Origin: an uncultured Parabacteroides sp. | GTDB lineage: Bacteria > Bacteroidota > Bacteroidia > Bacteroidales > Tannerellaceae | DNA length: 64,000 nucleotides | Assembly (NCBI RefSeq): GCF_947855115.1 | Contig: NZ_CANTZW010000001.1 | Coordinates: 248,001 to 312,000, forward strand | Direction: 5' to 3' | The notes under the pieces: model-generated | What the model was told of the DNA's origin: nothing | Seen by the model: the letters and a program-made list of their open reading frames with translations, nothing else | The model's database searches: none | Made by a program: the position numbers and the translations under genes | Shown: positions 1 to 8,327 of the stretch, piece after piece | How positions within the stretch are numbered: position 1 is the first letter of the stretch | Layout of the letters: each line of letters opens with the position of its first letter

Positions 1-204
1 AAGCAGATAGAGATAATTCACGCCATCGGCATTGAAATTACCCGTCAATAAATGCTGTATGAAATGGATCAGTTGTTTTAAGATGATAGCGGCCGCAGCA
101 GTACAAAGCCCCACTATAAAACTGATAATAAGGATGAAATGCTTCTCCTTGATGCGCTTTTCCCTCCACAACAAGAATTTATAGAATAAACCTTCGTTTG
201 CCAT
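1..204 (-). CDS. ClC-family chloride channel/antiporter, N-terminal part (runs off the window)
   Basis: This gene begins at the ATG complementary to 202-204 and leaves the window at base 1, so only 68 residues are visible. They read MANEGLFYKFLLWREKRIKE and then a hydrophobic helix (about residues 23-50, rich in I, L, A and G). A short basic cytoplasmic leader followed by helix B is the usual start of Bacteroidota voltage-gated chloride channel proteins. Family members are dimeric membrane proteins that conduct chloride or exchange it for protons. No selectivity-filter motif is visible because the rest is missing. The gene starts 19 bases after the sugar transferase stop codon on the same strand, so it is probably the third gene of a tsaC-sugar transferase-ClC transcription unit. 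The assignment rests on the similarity of the N-terminus only. Confidence 0.7.
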   Translation of the reverse strand, partial: MANEGLFYKFLLWREKRIKEKHFILIISFIVGLCTAAAAIILKQLIHFIQHLLTGNFNADGVNYLYLL

Positions 205-223
205 TTTAAATACCTTTACCTAA

Positions 224-1624
224 TTAAATACCTTTACCTGTAAACACTGTCTTAACCGTATAAATGAGAATCGTTATATCCAAGATCAGAGACATATTCT
301 CATAATATAATATATCATATTTCAAGCGCTCTACCATCTCGTCTACACTGCCCGCGTATCCGTACTTCACCATTCCCAACGAGGTGATACCCGGCCGCAC
401 GTTATGAAGCAAATAATAGAAGGGAGCTTTCTTCACGATCCGATCGATGAAATATTTACGTTCCGGACGAGGACCAACCAACGACATATCCCCCTTCAGC
501 ACGTTCCAGAACTGCGGTAGCTCGTCCAAGCGGTATTTCCGCATCACCCGTCCGAAAGGAGTAATACGGCAGTCGTTCTCGGAAGAGAGCAACGGCCCTT
601 CCACCTCGGCATCCGTATACATCGTACGAAACTTATAGATTATGAAAGGCTCACCCATATACCCAATCCGTTCCTGGCTGAAAAACACAGGACCGGGAGA
701 ATCCCTCTTCACCCGCCAAGCGATATATAGGAATAAGGGCGATAAGAGCACCAAGAAAACCAGAGACAATGTCTTATCCATAAAGAACTTGATATTCTGC
801 TCGATGGGTAGGAAATGGTTAGCTGTCACATCCACCAGAGGAACCCCCTTTATCGCCTTGATCTTTACCTGCGACAGAGAGCTGGACTTATCCGCCAATA
901 TCTTGATCGGCCGTTTATAGCAATACAACGAATAAAGGATATCCATTAAACGGCTATTATCCACCGCCTCCAGAGCGACAACCAGCTCATCCACCTTTTT
1001 CTCCGCCACGATCGTAGGCAAAGATTCCAATTTGCCGATCACACGGTCTTCGGCGATCGTTCCTTTTTTCTCCGTACCATCGGAAATAAACCCAACGATG
1101 TTATAGCCCAGCCTATACAAATCGTCCGCGATACACGCCGCCTTCTTCCCCGCCCCTATCATCAATACGTTCAACGCCCATTCCCTGCATTTTATCTTTC
1201 GAAGCCCAGCTTGCGTAATCAATAACCGGGGGACATACGTTAAGACAAACTGCAATCCCCATAAAGAGAAAAACATATCATAATATACATGATAAGAACG
1301 GGGCAAGTCATTCAACACCAAAGCAAAAAACAAGATCACGACTCCAATCGAAACACTTCCAAGGGTAGAGAATAGCTCGGTAAGCCTCGATTTACCGAAG
1401 GGCTTATTATAATAACCGGAGAACCAAAATAAAACGAACCAAAAAAACGGGATCAATAGCTGCCCTCTCAACGAGGGGATATGCAGTAAAAAGGCCCCGA
1501 TGGTATCAAACCCTTCATACACCGCCACCTCTTCATAGCGTATCAGGTTAAATAACAACCAGACAACCGATGACGCTATAAAATCCGAGACAATATATTT
1601 TCCGGCTTGTACGTTTTTCTTCAT
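224..1624 (-). CDS. Polyprenyl-phosphate sugar-1-phosphate transferase (WcaJ/WbaP-type)
   Basis: This is a 466-residue membrane enzyme expected to load the first sugar phosphate onto undecaprenyl phosphate for capsule or exopolysaccharide synthesis. The N-terminal 130 residues hold four to five hydrophobic segments. Residues about 150-270 look like the Rossmann-type middle domain of this family (LMIGAGKKAACIADDL, then GFISDG). The last 190 residues are a bacterial sugar transferase domain: a membrane helix, SPGPVFFSQERIG, YKFRTM, DELPQFWNVLKGDMSLVGPR and RPGIT. Length and domain order are those of full-length WcaJ-type proteins. It starts 2 bases after the tsaC stop and ends 19 bases before the ClC start, so it is translationally close-packed in that unit. 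No other glycan-assembly genes adjoin it here. The donor sugar cannot be read from the sequence. Confidence 0.93.
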   Translation of the reverse strand: MKKNVQAGKYIVSDFIASSVVWLLFNLIRYEEVAVYEGFDTIGAFLLHIPSLRGQLLIPFFWFVLFWFSGYYNKPFGKSRLTELFSTLGSVSIGVVILFFALVLNDLPRSYHVYYDMFFSLWGLQFVLTYVPRLLITQAGLRKIKCREWALNVLMIGAGKKAACIADDLYRLGYNIVGFISDGTEKKGTIAEDRVIGKLESLPTIVAEKKVDELVVALEAVDNSRLMDILYSLYCYKRPIKILADKSSSLSQVKIKAIKGVPLVDVTANHFLPIEQNIKFFMDKTLSLVFLVLLSPLFLYIAWRVKRDSPGPVFFSQERIGYMGEPFIIYKFRTMYTDAEVEGPLLSSENDCRITPFGRVMRKYRLDELPQFWNVLKGDMSLVGPRPERKYFIDRIVKKAPFYYLLHNVRPGITSLGMVKYGYAGSVDEMVERLKYDILYYENMSLILDITILIYTVKTVFTGKGI

Positions 1625-1626
1625 CC

Positions 1627-2187
1627 TTATCTAATTACCTGCACAAGGCCACCGGCTCCCAGCTTGATAATACCGGACGGAATAGCCCTGCTCATATCGT
1701 CCTGACGATAATTCACGATATAATCCACCCCCTTCTTGATCACTTCCGATACCTCGCGGAAATTAGCGGGAGAAGGCTCTCCGCTCACGTTGGCAGAAGT
1801 AGAGACCAAAGGTTTACGGAAACGCTCGCATAATTTCTTGGAGAACTCCTCGTTCGTGATACGAATACCTACACTTCCATCGGCTCCCAGTAAATTGGCC
1901 GCCAAATTCTTGGCGTTCGAATAGATTATAGTCAACGGCTTATCAGACACGCTAATCAAGTCCCAAGCAATATCGGGGATATCTGACACATACATATTTA
2001 ATTTCGCGTCGCTGTCCATCAAAACCAGCATAGCCTTATTGTCTGCTCTTCGTTTCAGCTCGTATACTCTTTGTACGGCTTTTTCATTGGTGGCATCGCA
2101 ACCAATTCCCCAGATAGTATCTGTAGGATAAAGTATTATACCGCCCGCAGCCATTACCTCGCAAGCTTTTTTAATATCTTCCGTCAT
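1627..2187 (-). CDS. tsaC: L-threonylcarbamoyladenylate synthase (TsaC/Sua5/YciO family)
   Basis: This 186-residue cytoplasmic enzyme is expected to make threonylcarbamoyl-AMP from threonine, bicarbonate and ATP, the first step of t6A37 modification of ANN-decoding tRNAs. The YrdC fold is clear: YPTDTIWGIGCDATN near residue 20 followed by a basic KRR stretch, and the conserved KPLVSTSANVSGEPSP near residue 125. It has the short TsaC/YciO length and lacks the extra C-terminal domain of Sua5. A YciO paralogue of uncertain activity cannot be excluded. It is the first gene of the leftward unit and has a good Bacteroidota promoter just upstream. It is divergent from recJ. Confidence 0.9.
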   Translation of the reverse strand: MTEDIKKACEVMAAGGIILYPTDTIWGIGCDATNEKAVQRVYELKRRADNKAMLVLMDSDAKLNMYVSDIPDIAWDLISVSDKPLTIIYSNAKNLAANLLGADGSVGIRITNEEFSKKLCERFRKPLVSTSANVSGEPSPANFREVSEVIKKGVDYIVNYRQDDMSRAIPSGIIKLGAGGLVQVIR

Positions 2188-2207
2188 TGTATTTTATAAT
2201 ATTTAGG

Positions 2208-2237
2208 CAAATGTACGAATCATTCTCCGACTTCAAA
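2208..2237 (-). promoter_or_regulatory. Promoter of the tsaC unit
   Basis: On the minus strand there is a perfect -7 box TACATTTG (2208-2215) with a TTTG -33 element at 2234-2237 and an 18-base spacer, close to the Bacteroidota consensus. Transcription would start near 2201, about 14 bases before the tsaC ATG. Confidence 0.7.
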
Positions 2238-2410
2238 AAAATAACAACAAAAAAACTATTTTCTTTAAGCCATACCGAATATCCCATATTTAATTCCTAA
2301 CTTTACGGGTTGAAATATATTGCGGTGGTTTTGCCTTCGTCAGGCGGTTGATAAAGAAAGACAAGGTATCCGTAGTATCAGGTAAGCAAAAAAGAAAAAA
2401 ACAATATATA

Positions 2411-4135
2411 ATGATTAACAAATGGAACTTTCAAACCCCATCAGAAGAAGAGTTACATAAGAGAGACCGGTTAGTGGCTGAGCTAGGGTTCAGCCCAGTG
2501 ATCTGTCTTTTACTCGTTCAACGAGGTATCACTTCGATCGAAGAGGCGAAGAAATTCTTTAAACCCAGCTTGAACGATTTGCACGACCCATTCCTTATGC
2601 CGGATATGGATAAGGCGGTGAGACGTTTAAACAGAGCCTTGGGGAATAAAGAGAAAATTTTAATCTACGGCGATTACGACGTGGATGGGACAACAGCAGT
2701 ATCGCTCGTCTTCAAGTATTTAAGGCCCTACTCGTCTAGTTTGGATTTCTACATCCCGGATCGGTATGATGAAGGGTACGGTATTTCTTACAAAGGGATC
2801 GATTATGCCGCCGAGAACGGGGTATCGCTGGTTATCTCGCTAGATTGCGGCATCAAGGCGATCGAGAAGATCGAGTACGCCAAGAAGAAGGGCATTGATT
2901 TTATTATTTGCGACCACCATATGCCGGACGCTACTTTGCCCGACGCTGTTGCCGTATTGGATGCCAAACGCTCGGACTCTATCTATCCGTATGAGCATTT
3001 GTCGGGTTGTGGAGTGGGATTCAAGTTCATGCAGGCATTCGCCAAGAGCAATAATTTCCCGTTCTCGGATTTGGAGAAGTTGCTGGAGCTGACAGCGGTC
3101 AGTATCGCCTCGGACATCGTACCGATTACGGGCGAGAACCGTATTCTCGCCTATTACGGGCTGAAGCAATTGAACAGTAACCCCAGCCTCGGACTGAAAG
3201 GTATCATCGATATTTGCGGATTGACCGGGAAGGAGATCACGATCAGCGATATCGTCTTCAAGATCGGCCCGCGTATCAATGCTTCCGGCCGGATGATGAA
3301 CGGAAAAGAAGCGGTGGAACTGCTACTGTCCAAAGATAGCGCCAGTGCCCGGGAAAAGAGCGAGAGCATCAACCAATACAACGAGGAACGCCGGGAATTG
3401 GACAAGAAGATTACCGACGAGGCAAACGCCATCATCGACGAGGTCCAGAACATGGAAGACCGGAAGGCGATCGTGGTGTACAATCAAGGATGGCATAAGG
3501 GTGTGATCGGTATCGTAGCGTCCCGGTTGACCGAGAAATATTACCGTCCGGCGGTTGTCCTCACCAAATCGTCCGAGTTGATCACCGGATCGGCACGTTC
3601 CGTAACGGGCTTTGATATTTACAAGGCCATAGAAAGCTGCCGGGATTTATTGGAGAACTTCGGAGGGCATACCTACGCGGCCGGGCTTTCCTTACGGGAG
3701 GAAAACCTCGAGGCTTTCACCGAACGTTTCCTGAAGATCGCCGCCGAAGAGATCATACCGGAACAGATGATCCCGCAGATCGACATCGATGCCATCCTGG
3801 ATTTGAAAGAGATCAACCAGAAGTTCGTGAACGACTTAAAGAAGATGAGCCCGTTCGGACCGGACAACCAGAAGCCCGTATTCTGCTCGCTTGGCGTAAA
3901 GGATTACGGAACCAGCAAGCTCGTGGGCAAGGAACTGGAGCATCTCAAGCTGGAACTAATCGATGGAAACTCAAGTACCCCCATGCACGCCATCGCTTTC
4001 GGCATGCATAGGTACAACAACCATATCAAGGGAATGAAGCCTTTCAACATCTGCTACACGGTGGAGGAAAACACCTACAACGGTAACACCTCTATCCAAC
4101 TGATGATCAAGGATATCAAACCCGATGATATATGA
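2411..4135 (+). CDS. recJ: Single-stranded-DNA-specific exonuclease RecJ
   Basis: RecJ degrades single-stranded DNA 5' to 3' in recombination and mismatch/base-excision repair, using two metal ions. The 574-residue product shows the DHH-superfamily motifs in order: YGDYDVDGT at residues 86-94, CDHH near 167-170, a conserved SGCGVGFKF segment, and the C-terminal DHHA1 motif GGHTYAAGLSL with the OB-like domain after it. The frame is open upstream to a TTG at 2348, but the ATG at 2411 gives the usual N-terminus (MINKWNFQTP) and removes a basic, low-complexity extension. It is followed after 9 bases by recQ, an informative pairing because RecQ unwinds DNA ends that RecJ then trims in the RecF pathway. 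Confidence 0.96.
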   Translation: MINKWNFQTPSEEELHKRDRLVAELGFSPVICLLLVQRGITSIEEAKKFFKPSLNDLHDPFLMPDMDKAVRRLNRALGNKEKILIYGDYDVDGTTAVSLVFKYLRPYSSSLDFYIPDRYDEGYGISYKGIDYAAENGVSLVISLDCGIKAIEKIEYAKKKGIDFIICDHHMPDATLPDAVAVLDAKRSDSIYPYEHLSGCGVGFKFMQAFAKSNNFPFSDLEKLLELTAVSIASDIVPITGENRILAYYGLKQLNSNPSLGLKGIIDICGLTGKEITISDIVFKIGPRINASGRMMNGKEAVELLLSKDSASAREKSESINQYNEERRELDKKITDEANAIIDEVQNMEDRKAIVVYNQGWHKGVIGIVASRLTEKYYRPAVVLTKSSELITGSARSVTGFDIYKAIESCRDLLENFGGHTYAAGLSLREENLEAFTERFLKIAAEEIIPEQMIPQIDIDAILDLKEINQKFVNDLKKMSPFGPDNQKPVFCSLGVKDYGTSKLVGKELEHLKLELIDGNSSTPMHAIAFGMHRYNNHIKGMKPFNICYTVEENTYNGNTSIQLMIKDIKPDDI

Positions 4136-4144
4136 GGAGGACAG

Positions 4145-6061
4145 GTGGACGTCTACCATAAGATATTAGAGAAGTATTGGGGATACCCTGCTTTCCGTCT
4201 TTTGCAGGAGGATATTATCCATTCCGTCTGCGCCGGAAAAGATACGCTTGGGCTGATGCCTACCGGCGGTGGTAAATCCATCACCTTCCAAGTGCCTGCT
4301 TTGGCAATGGAGGGGATCTGCGTTGTCGTCACCCCTTTGATCGCTTTGATGAAAGACCAAGTGGAGAACTTACGCCGGGTCGGTATCAAGGCTACGGCCA
4401 TTTATTCGGGCATGAGCCGGCAAGAGATTATCACGCAACTGGAGAATTGCATCTTCGGGGGATATAAATTCTTGTATGTCTCCCCGGAACGGCTCAGTAC
4501 GGATATTTTCCGGGCCAAGATGGAAGCCATGCAAGTTTGCCTGCTTGTGATCGACGAGAGTCATTGTATCTCGCAATGGGGATACGATTTCCGTCCTTCT
4601 TACCTCAACATCGCAGAGATCCGGGATTTATTGCCGGGTGTACCGGTACTGGCCCTGACCGCTACGGCTACACCGGAGGTAGTGAATGACATACAAGAGC
4701 GCCTGCGGTTCAAGGAGAAGAACGTATTCCAAAAGAGTTTCGCCCGTAAAAATCTGGTTTATATCGTCCGGAAGACGGACGATAAGTTAAACACGCTTGT
4801 ATATATATTGGGAAAGGTTCCGGGTACGGCTATCGTATACGTCCGCAACCGGAAACGTACCAAGGAGATCGCCGTCATGCTGCAACAAGCAGGTATCTCC
4901 GCAGATTTCTTCCATGCCGGGCTAAACCGTGACGAGAAAGAATTACGTCAGGCCCGCTGGAAAAACAACGAGTGCCGGGTAATCGTATCGACCAACGCTT
5001 TTGGCATGGGTATCGATAAGCCGGACGTGCGGTTGGTCGTGCATATGGATATGCCGGGATCGTTGGAGGAGTATTATCAAGAGGCCGGACGCGGGGGACG
5101 TGATGAGAAGAAAGCGTTCGCCGTGGCTCTTTGTTCCTCCACGGATAACGCCAAGCTAAAGAAACGGCTGGCAGACGAGTTTCCGGACAAGGAATTTATC
5201 TACCGGGTCTATGAGGCGTTGGGTAATTATTTCCAGATTGCCGTAGGGTATGGGCTGGATACGGTACATGATTTCTCGTTGACGGATTTCTGTTCCGCTT
5301 ATAAGTTCTCTCTATTGCAAGCGCATCACGCCTTGAAGATCCTTGGGTTATCAGGGTATATCGAATATACGGAGGAAGTAGATAACGCTTCCCGCCTGAT
5401 GTTCACGGCCACCCGTGACGAGCTTTACAGGTACTTAAGCGAGAACAAGCGAACGGATGAGGTAATCCAAACGATCTTGCGCTCTTACACCGGGTTATTC
5501 GCTGATTATGTTTATATCGACGAGAGCGTAATCGCTACCCGTGCGAGAGTAACGCCTCACGAAGTTTATGAGATATTGGTAGGCTTATCCAAATACCGAA
5601 TCGTAAATTACATCCCGCGCAAGAAAACACCGTTGATTATCTATACCCAGACCCGGGAGGAACAGCGATATCTTTCCATACCCCGCTCGGCATATGAGGA
5701 ACGTAAAGAGCGCTTCGGGAAACGGATCGAGAAGGTATTGGAGTATATTAACGAGGAACGAGTATGCCGTAGCCGCATGCTCCTATCCTATTTCGGAGAG
5801 ACGGATTCCACCCCTTGTGGCTGTTGCGATGTATGCCTATCGAAACATGAATCGCAGCTTATGAATTGGGAATTCAACGCTATCCGGGAAAGCCTCGTGA
5901 AAACACTGTCCGGACATCCCCCTATCCCCGTGAAAGAACTTATCAAGAGATCGTCTTTCTCCCAAGAGAAAAGCCTCACGACCATCCGCTTTCTGGCAGA
6001 TCAAGATCCCCGATTCATCCTAAGCGACGGCTATCTATCGTACGAGGAATCGGTGAAATAG
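4145..6061 (+). CDS. recQ: RecQ-family ATP-dependent DNA helicase
   Basis: This 638-residue superfamily 2 helicase unwinds DNA 3' to 5'. Visible motifs are Walker A (LMPTGGGKS, residues 37-45), Walker B (DESH, 137-140), motif III LALTATAT, motif VI YYQEAGRGGRD, and the RQC zinc site made by Cys541 and the CGCCDVC cluster near 558-564. The C-terminus looks like a short winged-helix region and no clear HRDC domain is seen, so this is the shorter RecQ type. The start is GTG at 4145. A good Shine-Dalgarno-like GGAGGA just after the recJ stop supports this choice, which is notable because such sequences are weak in this phylum. It is translated as a pair with recJ. Confidence 0.95.
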   Translation: MDVYHKILEKYWGYPAFRLLQEDIIHSVCAGKDTLGLMPTGGGKSITFQVPALAMEGICVVVTPLIALMKDQVENLRRVGIKATAIYSGMSRQEIITQLENCIFGGYKFLYVSPERLSTDIFRAKMEAMQVCLLVIDESHCISQWGYDFRPSYLNIAEIRDLLPGVPVLALTATATPEVVNDIQERLRFKEKNVFQKSFARKNLVYIVRKTDDKLNTLVYILGKVPGTAIVYVRNRKRTKEIAVMLQQAGISADFFHAGLNRDEKELRQARWKNNECRVIVSTNAFGMGIDKPDVRLVVHMDMPGSLEEYYQEAGRGGRDEKKAFAVALCSSTDNAKLKKRLADEFPDKEFIYRVYEALGNYFQIAVGYGLDTVHDFSLTDFCSAYKFSLLQAHHALKILGLSGYIEYTEEVDNASRLMFTATRDELYRYLSENKRTDEVIQTILRSYTGLFADYVYIDESVIATRARVTPHEVYEILVGLSKYRIVNYIPRKKTPLIIYTQTREEQRYLSIPRSAYEERKERFGKRIEKVLEYINEERVCRSRMLLSYFGETDSTPCGCCDVCLSKHESQLMNWEFNAIRESLVKTLSGHPPIPVKELIKRSSFSQEKSLTTIRFLADQDPRFILSDGYLSYEESVK

Positions 6062-6063
6062 TA

Positions 6064-6144
6064 TGATGCCTATCATAAGCTCTTTAGAATGCCCATTGTC
6101 AGCATATAAGAATGCCCATCATAAGGTACTTACAATGGGCATTC
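6064..6144. repeat. Array I: four quasi-palindromes spaced exactly 23 bp
   Basis: The units are 6064-6075 TGATGCCTATCA, 6087-6098 GAATGCCCATTG, 6110-6121 GAATGCCCATCA and 6133-6144 CAATGGGCATTC. Their palindrome centres fall at 6069.5, 6092.5, 6115.5 and 6138.5, exactly 23 bp apart. The last unit is inverted relative to units 2 and 3 and could form a hairpin with either. The array fills the gap between the convergent ends of recQ and the ThuA-like gene, so a terminator role is possible, but there is no U-tract. Two other arrays of the same geometry lie at 35719-35820 and 61948-62029. Confidence 0.75.
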
Positions 6145-6161
6145 TTACAAATCAAGTATCA

Positions 6162-7079
6162 CTACTTATAAGCATTTCGATTAGATACCTGCTTTTCCGT
6201 CGGGAAATCGGCGGGAACCTTTTGGGTTACCTTACCGGTAGCGGCCCATTCCGCACCTCTTAGCAAGGTGATCTGGAAACCGGCGCATTGCATGGCCGGG
6301 CAATTCTCTACCGTTTCCCCCGCATGTCCCAACATCGTATGGAATATACGGGCCTTTCCATAATCAACCGTGAAGATCAACGGCTCCTCACGACCGGAAC
6401 CTCCGGTATCCTTATCCGAATAAGCGGTATACAAACAATCCTTTATATTTCCAGGGCCACGCATACGATCATACAGCTCATCCTGCGCATGTTTCCATTT
6501 ATTCGGCAACCCTTTCATAATCGGATGATCATGATTCCGGGCATTCAGCACATACTCATGTTGCTTGCCATGAGAGCCACCCACACCTGCCGAACTATCC
6601 TTTATCAGCTTGCCATCGCTCCAATATACATAGGGTCCCGCTTTCTCATCCCGGTTCGCCCAACCGCCTAAAGCGCAAATCTTGTTGTACTCCAGCCAAT
6701 CTACAAAAGCGTTATCGGCGGCATGATAAATCACGACACCACCTCCCCCTTGTACATACTCCAAGAAACGACGGTTCGTCTCCTCCGGCCAAGCATCCCC
6801 GTTATAATCCAGCACGACTAGCTCATAAGGGCTGAAATCCAAGACAAAGCCGGACATATCTTTCCCGGCCTCCGGAGAAATCGCGAAATCTACGGAAAAA
6901 CGTCCCGAGTTCTCCAATATCTGTTTGAGCACCACATGGCTCACCTGCCAATTATGGTTATTCTGTCCCGTTATCAACAACGTCTTGATCGGCTTACGGG
7001 CCGACAGGCCACATACAACCAGCAAAGCGGCTAAAAGGAAAACGATCTTCCTACTCTTCCTACAAAATACATGTCTCAT
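6162..7079 (-). CDS. Exported ThuA-domain protein
   Basis: The 305-residue product begins with a basic leader and a hydrophobic stretch ending in a plausible signal-peptidase region (FLLAALLVVCGLSA), so it is probably periplasmic or membrane-attached. The rest is a ThuA-like, class-I glutamine amidotransferase-like fold: KTLLITGQNNHNWQVSH at the start of the domain, YELVVLDYNGDAWPEE, GGGVVIYHAADNAF, and a C-terminal FHTMLGHAGE. ThuA proteins are linked to sugar catabolism, sometimes as lyases or isomerases of keto-sugars, but no reaction is certain here. The gene is 40 bases downstream of a ROK sugar kinase on the same strand, which fits a role in sugar use. Confidence 0.85.
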   Translation of the reverse strand: MRHVFCRKSRKIVFLLAALLVVCGLSARKPIKTLLITGQNNHNWQVSHVVLKQILENSGRFSVDFAISPEAGKDMSGFVLDFSPYELVVLDYNGDAWPEETNRRFLEYVQGGGGVVIYHAADNAFVDWLEYNKICALGGWANRDEKAGPYVYWSDGKLIKDSSAGVGGSHGKQHEYVLNARNHDHPIMKGLPNKWKHAQDELYDRMRGPGNIKDCLYTAYSDKDTGGSGREEPLIFTVDYGKARIFHTMLGHAGETVENCPAMQCAGFQITLLRGAEWAATGKVTQKVPADFPTEKQVSNRNAYK

Positions 7080-7119
7080 GGTATAAATCAGATTTAAGTA
7101 AACTATTGATTATCCGTCT

Positions 7120-7977
7120 TTATTTATCATAACAAAGAGAAGCGGCACCGAATAGGCCCGGGTTCTCCAGCTTAGAGAAACATATCTTCAGGTTCTTGAT
7201 AGAGTTCGGATAAGCGAAATCTTTCAAGCCCTCATACATGCTCTCCTCAAACAACTCATGGGCGGCGGTCACCGAGCCTCCGAAGACGATCATCTCCGGA
7301 TCTACCGTCAACACCACGATCTTGATAGCGGCGGCCACATGCAGGCCCAACTGCCGGTAAGCCTCCAGCGCCTGCTCGTCCTTCCGCATCGCACGGGTAT
7401 ACATCTCTTTCCCATCCACGCCCCATACGTTCATGAAATAGGAACCGCTACAGAAATATTCCAAGATCTGTCCTTGATAAGGGATCATACCAAACTCGCC
7501 CGAGCCACAATTAGCGTCGGCCAGCAGCTTGCCTTTCTGGATAATTCCACCACCCAGCCCCGTACCCAAGGTGAGGCCCACGAAATTATCAACCGTTTTC
7601 CCCTCACCAAAGATGCGCTCACCCAGAGCGAAGCAATTCGCGTCGTTATCCACATAAACCGATACGGAGAAGCGAGCCTCCAGGATCTCTTTCAAATGTA
7701 CCTCCTCCCAATGCGGGATATTCACCACGTTATATACGATCCCTCTCTCACGATCTACCACGCTCGGCACACCGATACCGATAGCGACCACGCTCTCGTC
7801 CCACACGGAACGGATCACCTCTATCAAAGCCTCCAATGTCTCCTCACAATCCGCAGCGTCCTTGGGAGTCGGGGCACTCCCCTGAGCCACTAATCGATCC
7901 CCTACGATACGACCGGCACGCATATTCGTCCCCCCTAAATCCACTCCGATATAAGCGTTTTTCTTCTCTACACTCAT
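7120..7977 (-). CDS. ROK-family sugar kinase lacking the zinc motif
   Basis: The 285-residue product has the ROK/actin-like ATPase elements: DLGGTN at 13-18, IGIGVPSVVD, catalytic NDAN with Asp112, and the phosphate loop LGTGLGGG at 137-144. The expected partners are a hexose or N-acetylhexosamine and ATP. The usual zinc site (CxCGxxGCxE) is absent, and the GExGH segment before it reads EFGMIPYQ, so the metal-binding insertion and the normal histidine are missing. ATG 7977 was chosen because the longer frame (to 8022) would run into the poly-T tract of a terminator. It probably forms a unit with the ThuA-like gene. Substrate unknown. Confidence 0.85.
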   Translation of the reverse strand: MSVEKKNAYIGVDLGGTNMRAGRIVGDRLVAQGSAPTPKDAADCEETLEALIEVIRSVWDESVVAIGIGVPSVVDRERGIVYNVVNIPHWEEVHLKEILEARFSVSVYVDNDANCFALGERIFGEGKTVDNFVGLTLGTGLGGGIIQKGKLLADANCGSGEFGMIPYQGQILEYFCSGSYFMNVWGVDGKEMYTRAMRKDEQALEAYRQLGLHVAAAIKIVVLTVDPEMIVFGGSVTAAHELFEESMYEGLKDFAYPNSIKNLKICFSKLENPGLFGAASLCYDK

Positions 7978-8015
7978 TCTTTCCACGATATTAATTAGAT
8001 TATACTCCCACAAAG

Positions 8016-8223
8016 CTAACAAAAAAAAGGCAATGCTACGAATAACATTGCTTTATAATCATTCTCCAAAAGAGGATAATCACGAGCAATCTCATCACGA
8101 AGCTCATGAATATAGTTCTATTCTTCAGCTCTCTCTATCAAATGATAGCGTTCAAATTTCCGGGCCTTCTTCTTCTATAAACGAGAAAAATGAGGTCTCA
8201 CTATTTACTTCTTTTGTATCCAT
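8016..8223 (-). pseudogene. Possible decayed small ORF between two terminators
   Basis: An ATG at 8223 opens a frame starting MDTKEVNSETSFFSFIEEE that stops after 23 codons. Removing one G near 8162 would continue it as ARKFERYHLIERAEE, one amber codon, then NYIHELRDEIARDYPLLEND and on to a TAG at 8016-8018. The composition is typical of protein, so this may be a small gene with one frameshift and one nonsense codon. I do not recognise the family. The last codons coincide with a terminator hairpin. No good promoter is visible, and chance cannot be excluded at this length. Confidence 0.35.
8021..8051 (-). terminator. Intrinsic terminator
   Basis: On the minus strand a GCAATG/CATTGC hairpin (8030-8051) is followed by an unbroken run of eight T (8021-8028). 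It lies just upstream of the ROK gene, so it insulates that gene from whatever is transcribed through 8052-8250. Confidence 0.75.
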
Positions 8224-8243
8224 AAACACACTATATTGCTCAA

Positions 8244-8293
8244 TAATAAAATCCCCCTTCGCTCAATCTCGAACAAGAGAAAGCGAAGAGGGA
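8244..8293 (-). terminator. Intrinsic terminator of the AspT/YbjL-type transporter gene
   Basis: A 12-bp stem (8252-8263 with 8282-8293, one G-U pair on the minus strand) is followed on that strand by TTTTATT. It lies 35 bases after the transporter stop codon. Confidence 0.8.
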
Positions 8294-8327
8294 TCTTCCT
8301 ATTTTAACCTGATAAAAATCTACCGCA

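Noticed and set aside
2348..2410. N-terminal extension of RecJ from TTG 2348
   Set aside because: It adds a basic low-complexity stretch not found in RecJ, and ATG 2411 gives the usual N-terminus.
7978..8022. Longer start for the ROK kinase at 8022
   Set aside because: It would start at the T-tract of a terminator and adds residues not typical of ROK proteins.
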